Shown here: positions 37,801-45,564 of the stretch, in pieces
Position numbering within the stretch: the first letter of the stretch is position 1
Layout: each line of letters begins with the position of its first letter
DNA from: Bacteroidota bacterium
GTDB lineage: Bacteria > Bacteroidota > Bacteroidia > Bacteroidales > F082
Assembly (NCBI GenBank): GCA_018816765.1
Contig: JAHIUX010000041.1
Coordinates: 47,062 to 111,061, forward strand
Direction: 5' to 3'
Length of the DNA stretch: 64,000 nt
Notes under the pieces: generated by a model
The model's input: the letters and a program-made list of their open reading frames with translations, nothing else
What the model was told of the DNA's origin: nothing
Databases searched by the model: none
Position numbers and translations under genes: made by a program

Positions 37801-39335
37801 AATTCAGGATTCTTTTCGCTGAAATCAGCCAGACCCGAAAAATCAAGCCTAAGTTTTCTGTCTTCGATGCCGAGCTTCCCATTGAATTTCATGTTCGAAA
37901 AGTCACCGCTCATGCGGATATCCCTGAAGGTATTGTCTAAAAAGATCATCGAACTGATTTTCCCATCCAGCTTTGCGCTGATGGTTTCAGCCTTAATACC
38001 TTGTCCATCAAGCCTCAAATCGAGGTTTAACTTATCTGGAGCATATTCGGTTTCGAACAAGGCGGATAAATCGAAGTTTCTTGCCCTCAGCTGTCCGTTG
38101 TAGAAAATCCTGCCAAGGTCGTTTTTACGAACGAGTAAATCGGCAAACACATTACCCACTCCGGTGATTATGTTGACGTTGGCCAGAAAATCGTTGTAAA
38201 AACCGGTGTACTGGCCATCGATATGAATTGTCCGCAATGCCTTCAGCTGATCAGGCAAAGGAAGCTGGCTGCCATCGAGGGGCATCTTGAAGCTGAGCAG
38301 ATCATCAACATTGGTTTCCAGGTTGTTAATTTGTACGTCAGCATAGGTTTGATACACATCAGGGAGTCCTTTAAGGCTCAGGTTGCCATCGAAAACAGTA
38401 GACTTGCCATAAGAAAAATGGAAGTTACGGGCAACAAGGTCACTAACCGGGCCACTTACAAAACCTGTGAAATCGATCCTGTCTTGCATCGGAATGAGCT
38501 CTTTTGCAAAATAGCCGATATCGGACATCATGACTGTGGACGGCTCAGCCTGTATGGTCATTTTCACCGAATCGATGAATTCGAGGTAAGCGCTGTAGTT
38601 GGGGTATTCGAACTTCAAGTCGCAATGAAGCTCAGATTCATTGGTCTGCATTTCGAGCGTGCGCATCTGCAATCCTGTCGATGAAAGGGTAACGCCTGCT
38701 GTAAGTTGCCTGAGCTCAATGCCGCAGGTATCAGTACCACTCAGTCGCCTGATGTCGCAGTTTACCGAATCGCCCACAATGGATACATCCGATAGATCAA
38801 TGTTAATGTCACTGATATTGAGGTGTGCGTAATCCATACCTACCCCTCCGGGAACATCATAATGCTGATCCCAGTACCTGAATTTCGACTGTTTAATCTT
38901 CACTGAACCTATCTTGATCAGCGGCGGCTTCACCTTTTCAGCAGGGGCTCTGCTCGCTTCAGCAGTAGCATCGCTGCTGTCACTAAAATAGTCGATAACA
39001 AACTGCAGGTTCAGGTCAGGCTCATCCTCATAGCGAATCACTTGTACCTGAAGCTCGTCGAAGGTAAGGTTTGAAAAGGCAAGTTCGCGAAAAATATTTG
39101 GAGAAGGCCTTAATTTGATTTTTGCCGCCTTAAACATAACCGAGTCATGCCTGTCGTACACAACAAGTTGTTCAACCTTCAACGATAGGTCCAGGTCGAC
39201 AAAAAAACCGCCAACATAGATGGTTGTATTCAGTTTCTTCGAAAGATAGCTAGCCGCTGACCGAGCTGCAAAAGTTTGGATAAAAGGATCTTTCAGGGCT
39301 GCGTAAAACCCAACCGGAATGGCCAGCGCAACCAT
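34896..39335 (-). CDS. tamB: Translocation/assembly module TamB-like protein
   Basis: At least 1479 residues, a long beta-rich AsmA/TamB-type protein (repeated strand blocks such as GKISSMIFLDNTFRDIRMSG) with the conserved C-terminal DUF490 domain (GRISWTGDPYDADIDIKGLY, FSIVLPNADEDIRQMVFS, MMTQQMISLLVLGSFSY). TamB-like proteins span the periplasm and move phospholipid or assist outer-membrane assembly. The ATG at 39335 would cut the N-terminal membrane helix in half. An ATC at 39374, seven bases after a good AAAGGAG (39388-39382), would restore it (IKKRVRDIILIFVMVALAIP). No ATG, GTG or TTG exists in between or up to the upstream stop. The basic tail (KRKKNSKKTKK) is odd but harmless. Divergent from tsaD. 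Confidence 0.88.
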   Translation of the reverse strand: MVALAIPVGFYAALKDPFIQTFAARSAASYLSKKLNTTIYVGGFFVDLDLSLKVEQLVVYDRHDSVMFKAAKIKLRPSPNIFRELAFSNLTFDELQVQVIRYEDEPDLNLQFVIDYFSDSSDATAEASRAPAEKVKPPLIKIGSVKIKQSKFRYWDQHYDVPGGVGMDYAHLNISDINIDLSDVSIVGDSVNCDIRRLSGTDTCGIELRQLTAGVTLSSTGLQMRTLEMQTNESELHCDLKFEYPNYSAYLEFIDSVKMTIQAEPSTVMMSDIGYFAKELIPMQDRIDFTGFVSGPVSDLVARNFHFSYGKSTVFDGNLSLKGLPDVYQTYADVQINNLETNVDDLLSFKMPLDGSQLPLPDQLKALRTIHIDGQYTGFYNDFLANVNIITGVGNVFADLLVRKNDLGRIFYNGQLRARNFDLSALFETEYAPDKLNLDLRLDGQGIKAETISAKLDGKISSMIFLDNTFRDIRMSGDFSNMKFNGKLGIEDRKLRLDFSGLADFSEKNPEFNFDVKIPFANLYRLNLLKNDSVMVLSTFINANFSGSNLDEMQGQIIIDKTRYTDSRGSYDMQHFELNSSRDVYFPRRVQINNDFFDFEMAGTIDYQHMGESIRQFIGQYVNFTKLKPASDEFTSQDFFIALKFKNTTVLRRLFMPELMLSPDASFSGVFTNSNHSLNTTFSASLLGYNNIRMKDVVLKTSTDRWNAGISLNGSEIIFRDSTADNPTALGLNKPVFSSSMSNDSIGFQLGWDDEPLVSHNRGDIRGYFNAGKEYGGELKITHADLIVNDSIWSISPGNKVEITRDYTSIQDLKLSLGNQDITLNGRLPVDASDSLDVDFNQWNLSNFDLLTVGYGVDLDGVISGNMQLANLANSPAFFSNLYLTKLKMNGEKLGDARIVSSWSNEDQSIYLNAQFINVGNIATSRMVSLRGFYYPSKTKESLDFELALDNFRIKALAPFMKGILSRVEGLASGEFTIKGTPNKPELLGKLSLRRTGFLIDYLNVAYSLSHDFDISPTKIIIDKLELFDTLSNKASVSGSITHDYLKNFRFDVSVTPRDFIAMNTDKSMNELFYGAARVNGEVLIKGPLNDIFMNIAATTRTGTSIYIPLSTTTSVGESDYIIFYSPNDSVKKTEVVAAKRQDTDKYSINLETVVTPEANLKIFLPYNMGNLESAGNGNLKIGYNSNGDFSLLGDYIVKTGMFNFVFENLVRKKFELLEGGRISWTGDPYDADIDIKGLYRVKTSVSSLGFVIDSTSSMRNRINVDCIIHLTQQLFNPTIKFSIVLPNADEDIRQMVFSTLDTTNDAMMTQQMISLLVLGSFSYSSGDNVGIGSSSINVISNQLSSWLSKISKDFDVGLHYKPGDKISNEELEVALSTQLFNDRITIDGNFGVMGNRVPTQNASNIVGDIDVNFLITSDGRLRLKAFNHSNVNSWYNSNSFENIAPYTQGVGISYKQEFDTFESLFKRKKNSKKTKKSP

Positions 39336-39401
39336 GACAAAGATGAGGATAATATCCCTGACCCTTTTTTTGATACCTTTGCTCCTTTCAAATAATCACT
39401 T

Positions 39402-40421
39402 ATGTGCGCATATATTCTTGGTATCGAATCATCCTGTGACGACACATCTGCCGCGGTGCTGCACGATACCCATGTCCTTGCCAATGTGATTGCTAATCAG
39501 CAGGTGCACGAAAAATTCGGGGGTGTCGTACCTGAACTTGCTTCCAGGGCTCACCAGCAAAATATCATTCCGGTTATTGATACCGCCTTAAAGGTAGCAA
39601 ATATAGATAAAAAACAACTCAATGCAGTGGCATATACACGTGGTCCGGGATTATTGGGATCACTGTTGGTGGGCTCTTCTTTTGCAAAATCTTTTGCATT
39701 AACACTAGGAATTCCGCTCATCGAAACAGACCATATGGAGTCACATATCCTGGCTCATTTTCTGCGCGATGATGAAGTAAGGCCCATTCCGACATTTCCG
39801 TTTTTATGCCTTACGGTTTCGGGTGGTCACACGCAGATTGTGAAGGTGAATAATTACTTCGATATGGAAATCATCGGAAAAACCATCGATGATGCTGCCG
39901 GTGAAACATTCGACAAAGCGGCAAAAATCATGGATCTTCCGTATCCGGGCGGTCCACTGATTGATAAGCTGGCCAAAGATGGTGACCCTTCGAAATTCAG
40001 CTTTTCGGAGCCCAATATTCCTGGACTTGATTATAGTTTCAGCGGACTAAAAACGAGTATTTTATATTTTTTGAGAGACCGGCTCAGGGAGGATAACACC
40101 TTCATTCAAACAAACAAAGCCGATCTCTGCGCATCAATTCAGCATACCATTATCAACATCCTGATGAAGAAGTTGGTCAGGGCAAGTCAGCAAACAGGCA
40201 TCAGTCAGGTAGCTATTGCTGGCGGAGTTTCCGCCAACTCGGGGCTGAGACAAGCCATGATGGCCATGGAACAAAAGCTCGGCTGGCAGGTCTATATTCC
40301 GAAAATGAGCTACAGCACTGACAATGCGGCGATGATCGCTGCCAGCGGTTACTTTAAGTACATCGAGAAAATGTTTGCTTCACAGGAACTGACACCTTAT
40401 GCCAGACAAAGCAGCCGGTAA
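39402..40421 (+). CDS. tsaD: tRNA N6-threonylcarbamoyladenosine synthase TsaD
   Basis: 339 residues: GIESSCDDTSAAVL, the metal-binding HMESHILAHF (His111, His115), CLTVSGGHTQIV, and AIAGGVSANSGLR with YSTDNAAMIAA near the end. With TsaB and TsaE it makes t6A37 on ANN-decoding tRNAs. The ATG lies 66 bases from the tamB ATG on the other strand, so the two share a divergent promoter region. The divergent tamB/tsaD pair recurs in Bacteroidota. Confidence 0.96.
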   Translation: MCAYILGIESSCDDTSAAVLHDTHVLANVIANQQVHEKFGGVVPELASRAHQQNIIPVIDTALKVANIDKKQLNAVAYTRGPGLLGSLLVGSSFAKSFALTLGIPLIETDHMESHILAHFLRDDEVRPIPTFPFLCLTVSGGHTQIVKVNNYFDMEIIGKTIDDAAGETFDKAAKIMDLPYPGGPLIDKLAKDGDPSKFSFSEPNIPGLDYSFSGLKTSILYFLRDRLREDNTFIQTNKADLCASIQHTIINILMKKLVRASQQTGISQVAIAGGVSANSGLRQAMMAMEQKLGWQVYIPKMSYSTDNAAMIAASGYFKYIEKMFASQELTPYARQSSR

Positions 40422-40450
40422 TCTATGCCCAACTACCTAATTACTAAAGC

Positions 40451-41779
40451 ATGATGAGCCAGATGAAATGGGAAAAGTTACTATCGGTGAAACGATTTGC
40501 TTCATCAGGAAGTCAATCGGACATCCGTAGTCAATTTCAGCGCGACTATGACAGGATTGTGTTTTCCAGTCCGTTTCGCCGGCTTCAGGACAAGACACAG
40601 GTCTTTCCGCTTCCGGGAAGCGTGTTTGTTCACAACAGGCTCACCCACAGCCTCGAAGTAGCCAGCGTGGGACGGTCAATCGCCCGATCGGTGGCTCAAA
40701 AAATCAACTCATGGGAAATTAGCGGAAACAAGGAACTGATCAACGAAATTGACTCGATCGTATCGGCAGCCTGCCTTGCCCACGACCTTGGAAATCCACC
40801 GTTTGGCCATTCAGGCGAAAAAGCCATCAGCAGCTATTTCACTGAAGGCAAAGGAAGTCAGCTCAAGGCTTCGTTGCTGCCTGAGCAATGGTCCGATCTC
40901 ATCGCTTTTGAAGGGAATGCCAATGCTTTCCGCATCCTTACTCACCAGTTTAATGGCAGGCGGAAAGGTGGATTCTCGTTAACCTACGCCAGCCTGGCCG
41001 CAGGCGTGAAATACCCTTATCCTTCGTTTGGTCATGAGCAACGTAAAAAATATGGCATCTTCTACTCCGAGCTCGAAACCTTCCGGCAAATTGCCGAGGA
41101 ATGTGGCTTGATCTGTATTGACGATACGGCGAAGCGCTATGCCAGACATCCGCTGGTGTATCTGGTTGAGGCAGCTGATGACATCAGTTACCTGGTCATG
41201 GACATTGAAGATGCCCACAAACTTGGAATTTTGAAAACCGAAGAAACAGAAAGCCTCTTACTTTCGTTCTTTGATCCAATAGAAAACAGTGGTGCACTCA
41301 AGTATAAATCAAGCATTTACAACGAAGTAACCGACACCAACGAACGGATTGCATTTTTACGGGCAACCGTGATCAACCTGCTGGTGCAGCAGGTGAGCGA
41401 AATCTTCATGCAGCATTATGAAGCCATCATGTCGGGCAGATTTATGAGCAACCTGGTATCGCAACTTGGCGGACACTATCAGCTGGCACTCGACAACTGT
41501 CGAAAACGCTCTGTAAAGCTTATCTACAACCATCCCGAAGTAGTAAAAATTGAACTCACCGGCTTTAACGTTCTTGGAACGCTTATCGATGAATTCACCG
41601 ATGCAGTTTTGCATCCTGAAAAGACCTACAACAAAAAGCTGTTGTCGCTGTTGCCAGAACAGTTTGCAACAACGGCGGACGACACCTACCAGCGTGTGCA
41701 ATCGGTACTCGACTTTGTTTCGGGCATGACGGATTTATACGCCATGCAGTTGTATAAAAATCTGCGCGGAATAACCTGA
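40451..41779 (+). CDS. dgt: Deoxyguanosinetriphosphate triphosphohydrolase (dGTPase family, HD domain)
   Basis: 442 residues: RDYDRIVFSSPFRRLQDKTQ, NRLTHSLEVASVGRSIA and CLAHDLGNPPFGHSGE carry the HD-domain metal ligands (His, His-Asp), and LVEAADDISYLVMDIEDA supplies the last Asp. The family hydrolyses dGTP or other dNTPs to nucleoside and tripolyphosphate. It follows tsaD by 29 bases. The ATG at 40451 and a second ATG at 40454 are equivalent choices. Confidence 0.93.
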   Translation: MMSQMKWEKLLSVKRFASSGSQSDIRSQFQRDYDRIVFSSPFRRLQDKTQVFPLPGSVFVHNRLTHSLEVASVGRSIARSVAQKINSWEISGNKELINEIDSIVSAACLAHDLGNPPFGHSGEKAISSYFTEGKGSQLKASLLPEQWSDLIAFEGNANAFRILTHQFNGRRKGGFSLTYASLAAGVKYPYPSFGHEQRKKYGIFYSELETFRQIAEECGLICIDDTAKRYARHPLVYLVEAADDISYLVMDIEDAHKLGILKTEETESLLLSFFDPIENSGALKYKSSIYNEVTDTNERIAFLRATVINLLVQQVSEIFMQHYEAIMSGRFMSNLVSQLGGHYQLALDNCRKRSVKLIYNHPEVVKIELTGFNVLGTLIDEFTDAVLHPEKTYNKKLLSLLPEQFATTADDTYQRVQSVLDFVSGMTDLYAMQLYKNLRGIT

Positions 41780-41790
41780 TAATCCGCGCA
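41763..41790 (+). terminator. Inverted repeat spanning the dgt stop codon
   Basis: TGCGCGGA (41763-41770) and TCCGCGCA (41783-41790) are perfect complements around a 12-base loop that contains the stop codon. No T run; a weak terminator between the convergent dgt and tpx genes. Confidence 0.4.
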
Positions 41791-41826
41791 AATCACTATT
41801 TATAACAAGATTTATAGCACTAATGC

Positions 41827-42333
41827 CTAGCAGTTTTCGATTGCTTTCAGCGCTGCAGTATAATCGGGTTCCTGCACAATTTCGGGCACCTGTTCGCTAT
41901 ACCTGACATGTCCGCTTTCGTCGAGCACCACAACAGCCCGTGAATGCAGGCCTGCGAGAGGGCCATTCATGATTGTAACACCATAGGTTGCACCAAAGTT
42001 GCCGTCGCGGAAGTCTGAGGCTGAAACAACCTTGTCGAGGCCTTCGGTCACACAGAAGCGCTTGTGTGCAAATGGCAGGTCTTTTGAAACGCAGACCACC
42101 ACAGTGTTTTCGAGTTTTGAAGCTTCAGCATTGAATTTTCTCACCGAAGCCGCACACACCTCAGTGTCGAGACTGGGAAAGATGTTGAGGACGACTTTTT
42201 TTCCTGCAATATGCGAGAGGTTCATTTCGCTCAGGTCAGTTTTTACCAGCTTGAAATCAGGCGCTTTTTGGCCGTTTTGTGGTAGTTTTCCGCTGGTTTC
42301 GATGTTGTTTCCTTTTAGGGTGATTGTTGACAT
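41827..42333 (-). CDS. tpx: Thiol peroxidase (Tpx, atypical 2-Cys peroxiredoxin)
   Basis: 168 residues from the ATG at 42333; a longer frame to 42501 adds 56 residues without family similarity. MSTITLKGNNIETSGKLP is the typical start. Peroxidatic Cys60 sits in FPSLDTEVCAAS and resolving Cys94 in KRFCVTEG, nearly the same positions as in Escherichia coli Tpx. It reduces alkyl and hydrogen peroxides with thioredoxin. It stands alone, convergent to dgt. Confidence 0.96.
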   Translation of the reverse strand: MSTITLKGNNIETSGKLPQNGQKAPDFKLVKTDLSEMNLSHIAGKKVVLNIFPSLDTEVCAASVRKFNAEASKLENTVVVCVSKDLPFAHKRFCVTEGLDKVVSASDFRDGNFGATYGVTIMNGPLAGLHSRAVVVLDESGHVRYSEQVPEIVQEPDYTAALKAIENC

Positions 42334-42516
42334 AATGATTCGCTTTAAATTGTGGTAATTGTTAATCAGGTTTGGAAGGCTCAAAGAGTGTGCCGAAAAA
42401 GCCCTGTGGCAGTAAAATCCGTTCACTTTGAGTTTGTCGTTTTGCACGACTGACATAGATAAGCACGAAAATTTGTGGCCCACTTTGTGCCCCGACAACA
42501 TTCGCGTCTTGACTGG

Positions 42517-45417
42517 CTAAAAGATATTGTAGGCGAACCTGAGCTGAAAAGTTGTACCGGAGCTGAGTTTTGAATAGTACTGATCGGTTGCACCATAAGA
42601 CTTGAACACCGATTCTTTTCTGGCGTTTAACAGGTTGTCCACCTTTAAGCCAATTTGGAATTTATTGCTTTCGCCCAGGCTTTTATTCAGGTTCAGGTTC
42701 AGGCTGTTGAAAGGTTTCGAATAGATATCCGGACGATCAGCGATACCAACAATCTGCAGGGTTTCGCCTTGCACATTGTAGTATAGCCCTCCTTCGAATC
42801 CTTTCCAGAATCCCTTTTCACCGCCGTCATAGGACAAGCCGACATTAATCAGATATGGGGCTTGTCCGGCCATATCGCGCGACTGGCCAACAGTTTGACC
42901 GGTCCGTGCATTATCGACACGCGATTCATATTCTGTCTTACTCAGCTTGATGCTCGATTGTGTCAAGGTAATATTGGCGGTTACGGATATATTCCTGACA
43001 CTTTGGCTTAATTGGGACAGGCTTTGCCTCATTTCAAACTCGGCACCCAACACCTTGCCATCACCAACGTTTCTTGGTTGAAACGCACCAATCAATGTTA
43101 CATACTGTACAAGCTCGATCGGATTGGTGAATTGCTTGTAAAACGCGCTGAGTGAAAGGGTTTGGGCGTTTCGTTGAAAGAGTTCCCAACGTAAGTCAAT
43201 ATTCAGAATATCAGCACTCTTTAAGTTACCATCCCAATAAACCTTGCCTTCGATGTCGTTGGCATCACGAAATAAGCCGCCAACAAAGGTGTGACCTGTG
43301 ATCGGGTCAAAAATCTCGGCATAGGATAATTCCTTAAACGAAGGCCTTGCAATGGTTTTCGCAAAGGAGAATCGCAGGTTTTGATTTTCAGAAAGCCCAT
43401 AAATCAGGTTAACGGATGGAAAAAAGTTAACATCGTCGAGCACCTTATCGTTGTTAAGCACATTAGTACCAAGCTGGTCCTGTCCGGTATAGCGCTGAAC
43501 ATAGTTTTCCATTCTGACGCCAACAATTGTTTTCAGGCGGCTCAACAAGTTTATTTCGGTGGAAATGTAGGCAGCAGCGTTGCGGGTGTTGGCATCAAAC
43601 TGGTTTGGGTTAGTAGGCACAAATGGCGCCTCGTAAGTAGTTCCTTTGCTCACATTTCCGTTCATAGGCCATAGGTTATCGGGAAAGAAAAGCTCGTCAG
43701 GATTTCCTGTGAGGTCCACATTGCGGATATTGAGCGCATAATTTAAAATGCTGAACTCACGTCTTTTATAGGTGTATGCTCCTCCAAACAACAGCCTGGC
43801 TCCCTGCCCATTGAATGTAAATTCCTTGGTCAGGTTAAGAACGCCGGCTACATTTTTTTCTTTCAAATTTCGCCAGATACGCTCCGGAAAACCCGATTCA
43901 GTGCTGATGGCGTAGCTTCCATTGCGGTCCTCATAGCGGGTGAACCGGATATCAGGGTCCTCCATCTTCGAGATCGTAGGTGACAACTTCCATTCGACCT
44001 GCCATTTGTCGCCATCGAAATAATGATTTCCACTCAGCAGCAGATTCGTCAGTGCGCGTTGACCATACTCAAGGTTATGTTGAAAACCATGGAATGTAGA
44101 CCCCTGGTTTGTTTTTTCATAATCAAAAATACCGGCTTTTGATTCACCGTTTTGCAGGTGCAACAAGTTCAGTTTGTATTTGGCATGTTTGGTCTTAACA
44201 GCAAGGCCGGCCATTCCGCTAAGCAACACATCGCTTGAGCCGAAGTCGCCTTTACGAAACTCACGTCTGTCCATTTCAGTCACATCCGGATCAGCCGATA
44301 ATCCATAACGGCCATATTCGGCCTGTTTGAAATAGGTTGTTTTGTATTTGTATGAGAAGGCTACATTATATCCCCAGGTGGCTTTCTTTGCTGTAAACTG
44401 GTTTCCCAGCGAGGCGCCCATGCTGTAATCAATGAAATTCTGCTCACGTTTTGCAGCGAGTGTTGGGTTAAAGCCTTCCAGAATCTGGCGGTAGCGAACT
44501 CCTTTTTCGCCATTAGGGTCAGCAATGACCTCTGAGAACAAAGGGATGTTTGATGTAGCAGGTATTTTGCGTGAGCCATCATCGAATCCAAGAAAATCAG
44601 TTTTACCACCTTTATAGGTCAGGTAATTGCTATTCAGGTGCATATCGGGATTGTAGCCAAGACTCATCGTAATATTCGCCTTTTTTTGTTCAGGAAAATC
44701 CTTTGTGGCAATATCGACAACCCCCCCGGTGAAATCTGCCGGCAAATCGGCAGTAAATGTTTTCAATACGATGATATTATCAATTACATTGGTCGGAAAA
44801 ATATCCATTTGCAGGGTGTTCCTGTCGGGGTCAAGTCCCGGAATATCCATTCCATTGAGGGTTGCTTTGGTGTACCTGTCGCCAAGTCCCCTGACATACA
44901 CATATTTACCACCTTCGACTGATACACCGGGGACACGTTTCATTGACGAGGCTGCATCAGAATCACCTATCTTCCGGAAGTTTGCTGCAGAGATGCCATC
45001 GATCAGGTTCGCTGATTTCTTTTTTACCGTGAGCAAGGCCTCTTCAGAATTTCGAATCATCTCGGCGCTTACAACGACTTCAGCCAATTCGAAATCGGCG
45101 TCTTTGAGTTTGAGGTTATCGAGCAGGCTTACCTTGTCGGCTTCAGCTTTCAGGCCTTTAATATTGATTGTTTCATAAGAAATAAATGAAACCCTGAGGT
45201 TGTAGGTCCCGGGAGCAATACTCAGGCTGAACTTACCATCGAAGTCGGTCATGGCGCCAGTAGTAGTGCCTTCAACAAAAACCGTAACACCCGGAAGGGG
45301 TTCACCGGTGGCATCCTCATATACAGTCCCCCTGATCGTAGCCTGTTGGGCAAAGAGGGGAGTGAATGCCATAAATATGAAACAAAATGAAATGGTTATG
45401 ATGAATGATCTAAACAT
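42517..45417 (-). CDS. TonB-dependent outer-membrane receptor with carboxypeptidase-like N-domain
   Basis: 966 residues from the ATG at 45417 (an ATG at 45432 would add five). Signal peptide ends near LFAQ. The N-domain is a carboxypeptidase-regulatory fold (GTVYEDATGEPLPGVTVFVE, GKFSLSIAPGTYNLRVSFI). A plug follows (MKRVPGVSVEGGKYVYVRGL, DIFPTNVIDNIIVLKTF), then a 22-strand-type barrel ending in FQLRFAYNIF. It imports a ligand with TonB energy; the ligand is not evident. No SusD-like gene is adjacent, so this is not a classical glycan Sus pair. The partner is the lipoprotein gene upstream, with a terminator between them and a common ACTTAACAT motif. Confidence 0.93.
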   Translation of the reverse strand: MFRSFIITISFCFIFMAFTPLFAQQATIRGTVYEDATGEPLPGVTVFVEGTTTGAMTDFDGKFSLSIAPGTYNLRVSFISYETINIKGLKAEADKVSLLDNLKLKDADFELAEVVVSAEMIRNSEEALLTVKKKSANLIDGISAANFRKIGDSDAASSMKRVPGVSVEGGKYVYVRGLGDRYTKATLNGMDIPGLDPDRNTLQMDIFPTNVIDNIIVLKTFTADLPADFTGGVVDIATKDFPEQKKANITMSLGYNPDMHLNSNYLTYKGGKTDFLGFDDGSRKIPATSNIPLFSEVIADPNGEKGVRYRQILEGFNPTLAAKREQNFIDYSMGASLGNQFTAKKATWGYNVAFSYKYKTTYFKQAEYGRYGLSADPDVTEMDRREFRKGDFGSSDVLLSGMAGLAVKTKHAKYKLNLLHLQNGESKAGIFDYEKTNQGSTFHGFQHNLEYGQRALTNLLLSGNHYFDGDKWQVEWKLSPTISKMEDPDIRFTRYEDRNGSYAISTESGFPERIWRNLKEKNVAGVLNLTKEFTFNGQGARLLFGGAYTYKRREFSILNYALNIRNVDLTGNPDELFFPDNLWPMNGNVSKGTTYEAPFVPTNPNQFDANTRNAAAYISTEINLLSRLKTIVGVRMENYVQRYTGQDQLGTNVLNNDKVLDDVNFFPSVNLIYGLSENQNLRFSFAKTIARPSFKELSYAEIFDPITGHTFVGGLFRDANDIEGKVYWDGNLKSADILNIDLRWELFQRNAQTLSLSAFYKQFTNPIELVQYVTLIGAFQPRNVGDGKVLGAEFEMRQSLSQLSQSVRNISVTANITLTQSSIKLSKTEYESRVDNARTGQTVGQSRDMAGQAPYLINVGLSYDGGEKGFWKGFEGGLYYNVQGETLQIVGIADRPDIYSKPFNSLNLNLNKSLGESNKFQIGLKVDNLLNARKESVFKSYGATDQYYSKLSSGTTFQLRFAYNIF

Positions 45418-45489
45418 GATGATGATTTGCAAAATTTTTGCAAAGGTCAGGCATATCTCCCGGAATCATTTTACCTGAATATTATATCA

Positions 45490-45498
45490 ATGTTAAGT
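45490..45498 (-). promoter_or_regulatory. ACTTAACAT motif upstream of the TonB receptor
   Basis: ACTTAACAT on the minus strand, 73 bases before the receptor start, preceded by a second, imperfect TTAAACATT so that the two half-sites are spaced about 11-12 bases, as in operators of OmpR/PhoB-type regulators. The same 9-mer occurs at 47127-47135 and 47243-47251. Confidence 0.4.
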
Positions 45499-45508
45499 TA
45501 ATGTTTAA

Positions 45509-45538
45509 CAAAAAAGGCCACTGGTTTAACCAGTGACC
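45509..45538 (-). terminator. Terminator of the beta-helix lipoprotein gene
   Basis: GGTCACTGG (45538-45530) and CCAGTGGCC (45524-45516) form a 9-bp stem with one G-T pair, then six or more T (plus-strand A run 45509-45515). It separates the lipoprotein gene from the receptor gene. Confidence 0.85.
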
Positions 45539-45564
45539 TCGCACTATCCATCATCATCATGTCT

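Noticed and set aside
40451..41779. dGTPase as part of an anti-phage island
   Set aside because: It is the standard dgt form following tsaD, with no defence genes around it.
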